DNA of 64,000 nt. It comes from Rhynochetos jubatus. Taxonomy: Eukaryota; Chordata; Aves; Eurypygiformes; Rhynochetidae. The stretch covers positions 16,629,501-16,693,500 of the forward strand of contig CM050656.1 in NCBI GenBank assembly GCA_027574665.1. The letters run 5' to 3'. The notes below the pieces were generated by a model that did no database searches, was not told the origin of the DNA, and saw only the letters and a list, made by a program, of their open reading frames with translations. Positions 1-11,870 of this stretch are shown here, one piece after another. Position numbers and translations under genes: made by a program. The number at the start of each line of letters is the position of its first letter. The stretch's first letter is position 1.

Positions 1-1910
1 ATGGGGGGATCCTGCCAGCAGCTTTGAAGGGAGAGACTGGTGCAGCGATTCCCGCTGAGAAGGGGCTCTGAGCAAAGAGGGAGGTCAAATATCTAAACAC
101 AGTAAAAGACATTAACAATTTCAAATCTAACCCTTTATTTTCTGCAGAAAATTGCACATGCTGGTGCTATTTAAACTCCCCTCTTCAGTGGTAGCAAGCC
201 AGTCAGAAGATGCCGACGCTACACTTTATTTTAGTGGAACAATAGTGGCATCCAGTGGTCAGTCAGCAAAATTCGAGGCACTCCTTCCCCAGGGTTTCAC
301 TGGGATATTGTGGTCTGCTCAGGCACCTCATATTCCGTCCTTGAATGCTTTTTATTTTTTGGGTGGTGGGAAATAATACTTCTCCTTGAAAATAAGGTGT
401 ATTTGTACCTCAATGGGAAGAGTAAAATAGATTTTCTGAAGTTCAATTATTACGAAGTTATTTCTCTGAGGCCCTGTTGCAGCTGGCACGTGACTGTAGG
501 GAGGGCAGTCGGCCTTGGTGCAAACGCATTTGAACTAAGGGCCCTGTTCTTGTGACGAATGAGGTCAAACAAACTGTAATACATCGTTGCAGTTATGTTC
601 TGTTTAGTTCCTCTGATTGTCTAGAGGAAGATCTGTGTGCATGTTTATAAAATACTTTGATTCCCATAAATCCTTGGAAATTTTTTTTTTGGCTATGTCA
701 CTGGCGAGTTGCATCACGTCTCCTTACTAGCCACCAGCTACATTATGAAAATATCATTGCGTTGTGTAGCTTTATACCATTTCTTCCTACAGTGAAGGTA
801 AGTTTTAAGTGGAGAATATGATTTGTCACATTTGGTTTTAGAGTGTCACCTTTAAATTGTGGAATGGAGAGCTTCCATTCACACCAGGCTGATCATCTGA
901 GTGCCCATCGCCTCTACTCCTGCACTGAAAAGGAAGGGGGTGTTTACTACACCAGACCTCCGAGTAGCTCATTTTCATCCATCTTCTGCTTTTCCATTTA
1001 GATTTCAGTTAAAGCAATGAACCTAACCCTGACTTGGTAATGGCAAAATTGTCTGCTGCAGTCTCATTTCTGCAGGAAACAAAATGCTGTAAATGAGATG
1101 CTGTGATACCTCAGGGAAAAAAATGCAATAAAATTACACTAAAATCTTGGCATAAGCATAATATTTTTTCACCTCAAATATACTTCTGACAACTTAAAAG
1201 TTTAAAGATTCACCCAGGGCACTTGGTTTTGAGTTGTACATCTTCACATTCATTATATATTTGCACATCAACGAAGGGGAAAACTAAATACTTATAATCC
1301 TGGATTCCGATCTCTGCAGTGTAGATATTGATACACCATCCATGATTCCCACAAGTAATTGTGAATGCTCCGAATAGTTTATCTTTTCAATTTCCACCTC
1401 GAAAACTAAATGCAGTTTTCACTTTCAATCAAAGTAACATCAGAAAATAGATACCAGAGCTTTCCATCTGCCGGTTTTGATAGCATTCATGTCTGGCCTA
1501 AATAAAAGGTAATGTAAGTTCTATAGGGTTTAGCTGTTACGGGTTTATACACTGCCTTAACGGCAACACTTGAGCTACTTGTCAAATACAGAAATACAAT
1601 GAATTAAAATTACATGTTGTGACATCGGACAGAGAGGAACTGAGGGAACTTCTCTGAGAAGTTCAGGAAAGTTCACTACCCTTTAACTTATGTATATGAC
1701 TGTCGAGTGACAGAAGGGGCACCGTATGGAGGGGAGGGGGGGAATCTTGTTCTGTTGTGGTTAGTAGATGCTTTCTGCCTAGCAGAAGATATCTGCTATC
1801 ATCTCAAATGTTTTGTGCATTTTATGTAGACTTTTGAAATTCCCAATTCTGATTTTTGTACAGGTTCGCCCCCCTCCCTTCTTTTTCCCTCCCTCTCTTC
1901 AACTCAGTCC

Positions 1911-1965
1911 CCATTGAAGTAAATGTAAAGACTCCCACTGACTGCAGTGGGAATTGGATTAAATC
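1911..1965. repeat. Fragment of an old interspersed repeat (family not assigned)
   Basis: It contains a perfect inverted repeat, TCCCACTG-actg-CAGTGGGA (1933-1952), flanked by CATTGAAGT and GAATTGGATT. The same phrase type (GAAGTcaGTGGGAg with CCATTGACT) recurs at 2233-2270 and, weakly, at 5541-5560 on the minus strand. Such phrases are common in old dispersed repeats of reptile and bird genomes. That assignment is from memory of the pattern, not from a search. Confidence 0.35.
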
Positions 1966-2232
1966 TCTAAAACAACAATTACATGCCTAATTGCTCTTTA
2001 CTGCTCACTTAAAAATGCATTCTTTGAAACACTACCAATATTTGTAAAGGCTGAGAGTTTAATGTGCCAAACTATTTAGGTTATTTGGAAACCTATTTTC
2101 CACCAGTGCCCGGGGATTTAAATAAATGCTATAAAAGAGTGTTAATTACATTCTGTATTTATAACAGAAGTGTTTATATTGCATTGTTATTCTCCATAGT
2201 GATTTTCCTCTAAATGCCAAAACTTTGCTGCT

Positions 2233-2270
2233 TTGAAGTCAGTGGGAGATTTGCCATTGACTGCATTCAA
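2233..2270. repeat. Second copy of the same old repeat phrase
   Basis: TTGAAGTCAGTGG and CCATTGACTGCATTCAA form an imperfect inverted repeat around a short centre. It resembles the copy about 300 bases to the left. Confidence 0.35.
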
Positions 2271-4163
2271 ACTGAAACTGGGAGCTAATGTAAGGAAAAG
2301 GGGATGCAGCTTTCGGGTCATTCTGACAGAGACACAAGTATTGTGAAGGACTCCTCCCAGAGCTTCTGGAGATCACCCTTACCCTATCCATGCCAGTCCT
2401 CAATGTCTCTTGAGCATCAAAAGACCATGTGTTAGTTTGGCAGTGCCTGTAAATGGTACCTAACGTGATGGTGCTGTGGCTGGGAGAACTTCAGCCGTAT
2501 TCTGCAAGTGGCAGCCTGCACCAGCTTAGCCTTCTAAATTGCAATCCTGATGCTAAAATAGAAGACCCATACAAAAGTGGTGTGAGAAGATTTTGCAGAA
2601 ATTAATTAACCATCAGAGATCTTTTACTTGGCCTTCAGGATTGAAAAAGGTAGGCACTGAAGGAGAACCGTGCAATCCTCTTCCTATAAAATCTACTCAA
2701 AAGAAACAACATCATTAAAATAACCCTGAGTCTCACAAGCATGGCCTGCAGGAAGACTATCAGATCTGAATTTGGCCGCATGCCTAATGACTTTTCCTAC
2801 AGAAACGCTAGCTTTCTTCATTACCAGCATCCCCTCTGAATGTGCAAACCCAGTCTCTGCCACAGAGTTCCTTCTAACTATGATGGACAAAGTTTAGCCA
2901 TCTTTTAAAACAAATATAGCAGGAACTCTCCGCATAGGCTTGGAAATAATTCTGAGTAACGCTGTTAGGCACCATAAGGAGGAAAGTCAGACTTTGGGAA
3001 ATGGATTTAAATATTTACAGAATTTTCCCTTTAACTTGATAGAGGATTGGCAAAGGACACATTGAAAGCAAATACTCTCAAAAGCCATTTATCTACCCAC
3101 AAAACAGCCAATCAGTAAATAAAAACAAGCACACCATGAGTATACAAACTAAGGTGGAGGGTACATACATACTGTTAATTTCTGCATTATTTCAGTGTCA
3201 GATGTTTGCAGATCCTCTAAGAGGGCCAGATTTTTCCAGGAATTAAAAGCATACATCTCATTTTGCTATAATGTATTGATATGCTACTGCTCAGATTTAA
3301 AAGCATTTCAAGATCATATCTTACTATGCTGCAATAAGAAAAAACCACAATAGTTTCTGGTGTACAATACTGTTTCTCAAGAGTTGATATTAGAGCAAAA
3401 AATTACTCTTCTGCTAATTCGATAAAGGTAAATAATTTAAGAGCAACCTATTAAAATATATCAAGGCAAAGACTGGCATATGAGCACTTTGTTTTCGCGG
3501 GACTCTTGGCAAGGGTAGAAGGCTGAGAAGATGACTTCTAACTCTTATCTTCTTCGTTTGCAGCCCTGCATGTCACCCCGTGACTACAGCCACAGTTTTT
3601 CCCTACAAGCTTGAGGTTTTTTACAGTTTAAATTCTCATGGTCAAGCCTATCTGCACAGCATAACTTTCCTTGCCAGTATTGTTTGATTAGCTAGATGTT
3701 ACTATGATGCTAGAGGCAAACATTTTCAGTACAACTAAGAACCCTGTGAAACTAGGGCAAAGCCAGAGATTGCTGACCACAGCAAAATTAAAGGACGCTA
3801 ATGTGGAACATAATTATATTGAACTTTATCAGATATTGTAATGGCAATGGATCAAGCAAACACTTCTGGACTAATGGAAAGTGGTTGTGCAACAGGACAG
3901 CCATGATAAAAGAAATGGTCAGTTGTGTCCGTATGCCTGGTTAGCTAAAGCAAACAACCCTTCTCTTCAAATCCATTTTCTCAGTGATGTTCTCCCTGTT
4001 GCTGGGTCTGGGCAGCATCTAACTGCTGCAACGCCGTGGTCAGTAAGTGTAGTGCAAATGGGAGGGTTGCACTTGACCAGATAATTCAAATACAAACATG
4101 AACATAACACAGCTATAAAATAAAACCAACAAAGAAATATTCCACAAGCTGAGACATTATTAG

Positions 4164-4178
4164 TACTACTACTACTAC
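4164..4178. repeat. TAC microsatellite, five units
   Basis: Five perfect TAC units lie in non-coding sequence. Confidence 0.9.
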
Positions 4179-4259
4179 CTAATGTCACCTCAGCATTTTT
4201 TCAGTATAAGGAGTGATGATTTTAGAGCCCATTACCCAGATTTCAGTGAGCGTGGGTCC

Positions 4260-4273
4260 ATTTCCATGGCAAC
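4260..4273. promoter_or_regulatory. RFX X-box-like palindrome
   Basis: ATTTCCATGGCAAC fits the right half of the X-box consensus (RGYAAC) fully and the left half partly. The next 100 bases contain several CpGs. No transcript is known here. Confidence 0.3.
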
Positions 4274-5572
4274 GGGAGATGCAGCCGTCCGCGAAGTTGT
4301 CAGAAGCCTGCGAAGTTTAGTTCCCGTGCCAAGCATGGCAATCCAACAGCGGTAATCCACGCGTTTTTAGGAACTAGTCTCCACTGCACTGCTTTTAGCT
4401 AAACAAAACAGAAATAAATATCCTATTAATGGGCTGTGGGGCTTTTTTTGTTGTACAATTTCTCATTTTACAGATTTCACAAAAGTAGTCTTTTTAGGAA
4501 TGTTTACTGACTAGGAATTTCCAATGCCTGCACAAGACACAAGCTTTTGCAGTCTGAAACTTCACCCGGTATTTTTTTTGTTTGTTTAATGAAGTGCTTT
4601 CTCCCTTCCCTCACAGCTCTGACTTACCCCCAGCCTTTGGCAGGGGCAACAGCCCATGTAACGCTGTGCACGCACAGTGCAAGGTACAGTTGTTTGGCCA
4701 AGCTTACACACTGGGATGTGGTGACTGACAGTAGTTTGAACAGACTGAAGACATGATGGGTCAGATGGTCTAAGGAAGAATTTGTTCAGTTTAACGAAGT
4801 TTGTATGAGAAAAATACTCTAACCTCTGGAAGATTCGTAGGTGTTCAACTGATTGAAGAGTCAGTACAGCCCTCCAAAAGTACTCTGCACAATGGTTATG
4901 GGTTCAACTAGTTCTGGATTCAGCTGGTTCTGGGCTGAACAGCAGCTGGATGTAGCTGTGGCCCTCGAAGCCACAGCTGCTGCAGAGGGATATGTCCTGT
5001 CCCTTCCCAGACAGCCAAACAGCTGCTATAGCTCAAGGTCCTACATATCAACCCAAGTGGAAACCTTTCAAGGTCTAGGTCACCACACCAGGCTGTAAAA
5101 CGTGGTGGCCAGGGTGGAGCTGTACATCCCCTTCAGTCACATGTCCCACAGAGACAGTCCTCTATGGCATGGGCAATGCGGTCGCCCAGGGCCTGCAGTA
5201 AGCCCTCTCCTCCAAAGTGTGGCCGTGAGCCCTGACGGCAGTGCTTTTTGCCACAGTGCTTCTGGCACACTCACACCTTCCCCAGCTGCTGCAGCACAGC
5301 AGTGATTGATGGCGCCGAGCATGCACCAAGCAGTTGATGGGTTAGGCAGCTTTATGCTCCTAACAGGATTTTCTGCTTGCACAACTGCCAGAAACACTGC
5401 ACAGCCTGCCCTTACTTTGAGCATATTGAATTATAAGGAACTAACTAGAAAAGAACATGGGGAGGGTGGCATAATACTGTGCAGCATATGGATGTTCTGG
5501 TTTGCCATGCCCAAATTCTGTCTAGCATAAATAGGCTCATTTCCCACTGACATCAAGAGATGCTGTCTTATA

Positions 5573-5788
5573 TTATTCCATACTGAAATCTAAAAGTGGA
5601 TCATACTCATCTCCCACATTATCAAAAACTAGTTGTCCAAAGCCAGGCAACATTCCCATAACAGATCTAGCATATGCCATCAATCTTTCACTGAAAAGTG
5701 ATTTTCCTCTCATTGCACTGACTGTCCTCTCATTCAGCAGAAGGTTATTAGCAGGACAATGTGGAGAATGTGCCTCTTCCAAAACCAT
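5573..5788 (-). CDS. Candidate coding exon or gene fragment, unknown function
   Basis: A 71-codon ORF runs from ATG at 5788 to TAA at 5573. The bases just before it (TTATTTCTTGCAG|C) form a good splice acceptor placed one base before the ATG. The peptide is balanced in composition, with LFSERLMAYARSVMG in the middle and an acidic end (GDEYDPLLDFSME), and its codons look protein-like rather than biased by base content. I do not recognise the family. It lies downstream, in the leftward direction, of the CpG island at 10.85-11.87 kb. It could be a terminal exon of an unknown gene, a decayed gene or transposon fragment, or chance. Confidence 0.25.
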   Translation of the reverse strand: MVLEEAHSPHCPANNLLLNERTVSAMRGKSLFSERLMAYARSVMGMLPGFGQLVFDNVGDEYDPLLDFSME

Positions 5789-8700
5789 GCTGCAAGAAAT
5801 AACTCAATCCTGGCTTGCAGCTGGGTCCAAACGATGCCAGAGCTGCCCCATACCCTGATCGGCTCTCCTTCAGGTGAGAGAGAAGAAAACTGATGTTTAA
5901 GGGAGCCTGCAACTTGCCTTCCAAGGAGGTCACTCCCAGGTACTCCCAGCAGACAGCTCTGTGTGATGCCACTGATCCCCGAGCACATTTTGGGGTGGCA
6001 GGGCTATGCTGACTGCCTTTGTGCAATCAGCAGTGCCTCTGTTCCTCCAGTTATTCATGTTTTGCCTCAAGATAAGGGACCATGCTTGCTTCTCTGGCAT
6101 GGACTGTCTCCCCAGGGGGAGCAAGGGCTGAGCCGGAGGTGGCAGGGAGACATGACAGCATTTGGGCCCCAGGATGCTCTGTCACAGAGCCTGATTGTAG
6201 CACAAAACCTTGCAAGCTCGACTTTGCCATCAAACTGCCGCACCCCACAAACATCCATGCTTTCCCTGGCAGAAGAAGTTTCTCCAGGAAATGCCACACT
6301 CAGGCATTCATATTCAGGCATATCACGCAGCTTTTCCCATGGAGTAAGAGAAAAGCCACAACAGCTATCAGTGAAATGCCCTTTGGACTGATGTTTTTCA
6401 AGTGGCCTGCTGTGTTGAATCCCTAATTGCACTAATGGACCTAATGAACCAAGACTCTCAGGGAAAGCAGGGAAAGCCACAGTGAGAGAGTAATTTAAAA
6501 TTAAACTGAACAAAGTGCTTGGGAATATATTGCCAGGAACTGCTCTGCCTCGGATGTGGCAGCAGTCCATAGGTCCTATTCACCCTCTGCCCATTTTCAT
6601 CTCCAAGAGCGCTTGTGTTCCCCTTGGTGGGCAAACCCAGATCCACCTCACCCACGGCTGTGGAAGGCAGCAAGAAGGCAGCTCTGCAGCCCCAGAGCCA
6701 CAGTGCCCACGGGCTCCTGGGGTGCAAGAGGAGGTTCTTTGTAGCTTCATCCCATTCCAACCCCACCTCACCCCACCTATGAGGTGCTGCTGAAAGAGCA
6801 GGACACCCTGGGACTCACCACTCCCAGTCCCGGTTCTGAGGAGATGACCCTTCACAACTCTGCCTCTGCTTTTTCTACAGGATTTGCTGCTGGCGGTCAC
6901 GAACCTCTGCAGATTTTCCAGCACAGCCTTGCACTAACAGCACTCTCAGCTCCAAAGAGGAGAGGCTCGCAAACTATGCCAAAAAACTGCAAATAAACAG
7001 GCAAACCTCTTATTTCCTAATGTACCTCAGTCTGGTGGTTATGAACCGGGTGTCTGCTAATTTTATCGTCTGTTTTAAGCTGTTTTCTATAATTGTTCTG
7101 CCTGAAATGGGAGTGTAAAGCCCACGGCTCGCTCTTCGGTCCTGAGTTGATTTCCAAACGATGAGTGGCCTAGCATTCCTTGGATGCTCAGAGCTATCTT
7201 TTAATAATAAAACAGGTTACTTCTGTATCTCCCCTGCTGTAAATGCCTGGTATTAATTTCTATCACTTCTTGTTTTTCCTTCACTTGGGCAAAGAAAGAA
7301 GCAGGACCCAGCTCCTGCAGACTTGTGCTTTGGCGAAAATGCCGGCAGCCATCAAGACTCACTGACCAACCTGAGTTTTCAGTGCTGGTCCAAGTAACTG
7401 AGTGGAAGAGGATGTGGAGTTTGTTGTGCTGTGGTTGTCATAGTATTATTTAAAAGGTATTTCATCCCAGGCAAGCAAACTTTAAAAGACAACAGAAAAT
7501 CATGAGTCTTCCACATTTTTCTCCAGTTACTCTTGCTCCTGTTTGTAACTGCAAATATTTATATGTGAGCCAGGATAGTTTATCCCTCATGCCTTCTTAA
7601 CAGCAACGTAACACTACTTGCAGATCTTTAGTCCTGCTCACACAGAGACCTCAGCCTGCTGCAGGAAAGAGAGTTTTGCTGTTAACCCTTTCAAGAAGGA
7701 CAGGAATTGTAACCTCATTACCTGCAGATAACACTGCTCAGGACCTGCACCGGAACCAGAAGTGGTTTGGGAACAGTGGTTGTGAGGGCTGTGCTGTGGC
7801 TGCCAGCCTGCCTTCCTCCCACCTCATCCTGCAAAATAAGAAGGGTGAAAGTTTTACAGACCCAACCGGGTACCTGCAACAACACAGGAAAGCCCCAGAA
7901 CACAGCTCTGGAAGAACCCAAAGATTATTCTGTCTAAATCAATATATCTAACCATACCTGGAGGCTCCCACATACACAATCACCTCTCTTTTTAAAACAG
8001 TAATGGTGTTTATCTTCCCTAATGAGACAGGTCTAGTGCACAGCTCGACTCCTTCAGCCTTTCCTCAGTGGTCATCTCTTCTACAACTGCCAGGTGTGTT
8101 GCTTTTCTCTGCACACCTCCCAATTTGTCCAGAAAGTTCAACCCAGTGTCACTGATGTGGACTCCCACTGTCAAACAAAACAAGATACCTGCCCCACATG
8201 CTGCTGGTGCAATTGTCCCATTAATATATCTCAGAACAAGACCTGCATTTTTTTTTTCTCTGCTTGCAACAGCCCAACACTAGTGTTTTATACCTAGTTT
8301 GCGACCCAGTATTTTTCACTGGTTTGTTCTTGTGATAGCTCTTTCTATTTTTCCACTTGATTCTTCTTCCAAATGCAAGGCTTTCCTCATCTTTTCATTA
8401 TCTTCATCTGGATGACATGATCAAAGCCATTGGGATGGCTGAGCATAGGCCAGAACCTGAGGCAGGCAAAATGTGTGTTAGGGAGGAAAAGGGTTGCATG
8501 AAAACATGATGATGGGAACAGAAAAAGTAGAGTGTGGTGGAAAGAAATCAGAAAAGGAAAGAGAAAGCCCACAGCAGAAATAAAAACGTATCATGGGAAA
8601 GAAAAGAAGAGAAGGAAATGACTAAAAGAGAAAGGTACAGAGAATGACGCCGAAAATAGTGTAGACAAATTGCACAGGGGGCTTTGAGAGAACAATGCAC

Positions 8701-10849
8701 ACAAGAAAGGAAACATGAAGTCTTACAGAACAAGAACTTTGTCCAATGGTAAACTGTTATCAACCAACTCCAAACTGAATGAACGTTTATACCCCATAAA
8801 CACCTGCTAGCTGGGTATGACCTGCCCTAGGTAGTAGCACAAGATTGAACAATAAGATGCGTTGAGTGTTTTTCCAAACTTGCGGGACAGAGCTGTGAAT
8901 CACAGCACAGTATGGAATATTTTAATTCTTGCAGAGAGAGGACAGAAAATAGCCTGGAAATGTGCTGTTCTCCCAGATGAAAGCTCAGGTGGTCCTTGTA
9001 TTAAAAGAACAAACTTTGGGCATCTATTTTCTTCAGAAAATATAGCAAAATTACTGAGAGCAAAGGCTCAAAGGTAAGTCCTGTGTATATACAGTAAAAT
9101 GTAAAGGTATCTGTGCAAGTCAGGAGTTGGGATTAGCAGTCACCCATAGCCTTCGAGAGAAGGGATTACCCAAGCAGTGAGAGATTTGGTGGCTAAGAGT
9201 GCTGAGAGCTAACAGTGCAGATGGGCTGCTAACAAGCTGGAGAGATGCTACTTAGTATAAACATTGGAGAGGCCAAGAATGTCTCAAAACTCTTTCTATG
9301 GGGTTTTTTTGGCCCTATTTTCCCTGTAAACTGAGAGGCAACCACACTTGACTTTCATCAGGAAAAGCTGAAGAGGTCTACAGCAGCAGCAGGGCTTGGA
9401 AGCTGTGGCCATAACATTACACAACAGGAAGAACCCTAACGAGAGATGCACAGTTAGTTCAAGGCATGTGTGCATCACACAACACCTTAAACAAGCATTT
9501 TTATGAGTTTTATGCAATGTCAAATGCATTTTGATAACCTGTGTACAGATGCTATCCCATCCTGTGTGGTGGGGTGGCCCTAAAGGAGCAGCTCTGTGAG
9601 GCTCAGTGTACAGAACAAAGGTGAACGCTGTTTCTTGCCTCCAATAAGCAACTTGTGCCTTTACCTTTTTTTTTTTTTCCCCTTCCATTCTGAAGTTGTT
9701 CTTTGGGTCTGGACAGACCATCCATGCACTACTTGGACTTCCCCACTAAAAGACAACCTGGAGTTGCTCTTCACAAGAGGCAATTCTCCTGCCTGGGTAG
9801 TTTATGCAGCCTTTGAGTGCAATGCACTGCGAAGTCTTGCTCCAATGCTGCTGGCTGATGCATCCCTCACTTCTTCCACGTGCAGACGAAGGAAGCAACA
9901 CAAAACCATCAGCCATTCCCAGGTCTGCTGTAATGCACTCCTTTCACCCTGACTTGCAATGCTGCTCCATTAGGCAGCATTTTCTGACCCCTGCTAAGCA
10001 ACCCTATGCCTTGCTCACCCTCCCAGACTTCACCTCTTCCCCAAGATTACCAGTGCTGAAGGTCTATGCAACATCACTTGTTGCTGTAAAGGATTAGCCA
10101 GGGAGACACCTCTGCAAGCTTTGCAGCAAAGCTGCGTTAAAGGCAGCCGCACGGCCAGTGAGGGGGTTGGCAAAGGGTGGCTCAGTGAAATGGGGAAAAA
10201 ATTGGAAGACGAAAGAATGAATTTTCCTAGGCCAGCAATGCTGCAACTCTGAGAGGAGCCAGCAGACGTTTGGACCCCAGCAGGGAAGGGACTAAAAGAC
10301 GTTCAGCAGCCAGAGGAAAGGAGCATTCAGCAAACTGCTGGTTTCATTCACTCCTGCTTTATCTTCAGCCTCCTGCTTATGGGATTCAGGCGCTGAGGTG
10401 CCACATTAACCGTACCAAAGCACAGTCCCTGCAGGTTTCCAGCAAGATTCACACGCAGCCTTAGCTCAGAACATACAGCAGCAGTCCCGAAGGCAACATT
10501 TCCCCGCTATCCTCGAGATTGCCTTTTCAGTCTCAGCCCTCTGCAGTGACCCACAGCAGCTACCGTTTCTTTTTCAAGTCGCGTTCACTTGCAGGCACAC
10601 CTGCCACCTCACACCCACTGAGGGAGAACGTAAAATTAGGTAAAACAGTCCCGATCAGAGAAATTTCTACATAGGTTACAATTTTCTAATTGGAAACCAG
10701 GCCTTGCCCCTTCACTAACATCACAAAAAGCTTCCTGCTCCCAGCCATTAGCTATTTATTTGACTAAAAGTTAAGTGTATCTGCTATTTTCAGATACAAA
10801 CCGAGGCGGGTGGGATAGCCCACAGCGACCCTAAAGCTCTGCCCACGGG
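5789..10849. other. Non-coding stretch, no gene recognised
   Basis: From 5.8 to 7 kb it is more GC-rich and holds several overlapping ORFs of 90-167 codons on both strands, without domains. A purine-rich stretch on the plus strand covers about 8515-8650. If the CpG island at 10.85 kb starts a leftward gene, this is its first intron. Confidence 0.5.
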
Positions 10850-11870
10850 CTGGGCAGTGGCTCAAGGCAGCAGCGGGGCGCTGGGCACGCCCGTTCCATC
10901 ACCGTCTCCTTCCGGCAGGTACCTGCGGCGGCTGCGACTTACCCCGCATCGCGGCTTCACATCCATCCCCGCTACTGCTCGGGTGCAGCTGTGAGCGGGA
11001 GAAGAAGGGCCCTTCTACCCCTCCGCAGCCCCCGGCGGGACGGGCCCGGCGAGACTCCGCGCCGAGGCGGCGGAGAGGCGCCCGTCCGCCCGCAGAGCCG
11101 CGTTACCCGTGGCCGGGGGGGGACGAAGGCAGCCCGAACCTGCAGCTGCCTGCCCTCACCGAGCGCCTGATCATTTTTAAACTGGGAGAATGGATGCCAC
11201 GACCCGCAATTATTCATCTTTTGTGTTGTTCGCTGCGGCTCCCCGCGCCGTGCCAGATCACACCGTTTCAGACCGGTTCGGTGGCTGCAGTCTTATCGAC
11301 AGCCCCATCTTCCCCCTCCTCTGCCCGCCCGCCCCCCTACCACCCCCGTCACCCCCCTGCCCAGCCCCCGGTGGGAGGCTTCGAGGGGCTGGGCAGGATC
11401 AGCGCAGCGCGGGGGAGCCCCCGGGGCGAACGGCGGGCCAGGGGTGGGCCGGGTGCGCCGTGTACCGTGCAGGGAACGTGCCGTGCCACCCCCCGGAGCG
11501 GCTCCGCCGGCCGCCCCACGGCAGCAGCACGGGTGCTAGCGCTGGCGGAGGAGGGAAAAAAACCCCCGCACCAAAGACGTGCCCTGCCCGAGAGCGGACT
11601 GTAGGTGGTGCCACCGGGAAGAGCCCCGCGCCCCGGCGCTGCCCCCGCCCGCCGCTGCTTTCAGCCCTAAGCCCGGCTTTCTCCACCGCCGCCTCTACGC
11701 GCCCGCGGCGCTGGGCCCCGAGACCTGCGCTCTGCCCTCGTTGTCCGGGCCTGGGCACAGGGGTGTAAGGGGGTGGTTGGGGTCCCCGGGCATCCCGCAG
11801 ACGCGCAGCACCGCGGAGATCCGCCGGGGTTGTGTCCTCAGGCCTGGCGGAGCCTATCCGGGGAAATTCA
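10850..11870 (-). promoter_or_regulatory. CpG island with a minus-strand first-exon donor; gene unknown
   Basis: This is about 1 kb of dense CpG sequence between A/T-rich flanks. On the minus strand a perfect donor (GCGGG|GTAAGT) closes an exon at 10943. An ATG in strong context at 10966 would read MDVKPRCG into the donor. A CRE-like TGACGTCG lies just outside at 12066-12073. This suggests a promoter firing leftward. In human the next gene beyond LPAR3 is SSX2IP, in the same orientation, so this could be its start, but no SSX2IP coding exon was recognised in 1-10850. The long plus and minus ORFs in the island are treated as composition artefacts. Confidence 0.6.

Larger units (their letters stand above)
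1..5572. other. Non-coding stretch, no gene recognised
   Basis: It is A/T-rich with only short ORFs. It contains two fragments that look like an old interspersed repeat (1911-1965 and 2233-2270), a small TAC repeat (4164-4178) and a sequence resembling an RFX X-box (4260-4273). Confidence 0.6.

Noticed and set aside
487-494. CACGTGAC, a CLEAR or E-box-like motif
   Set aside because: Isolated in A/T-rich DNA with no promoter nearby; expected by chance at this window size.
6051-6570. Overlapping ORFs up to 167 codons on both strands
   Set aside because: No family features, both strands open in the same place, and no clear splice or promoter context.
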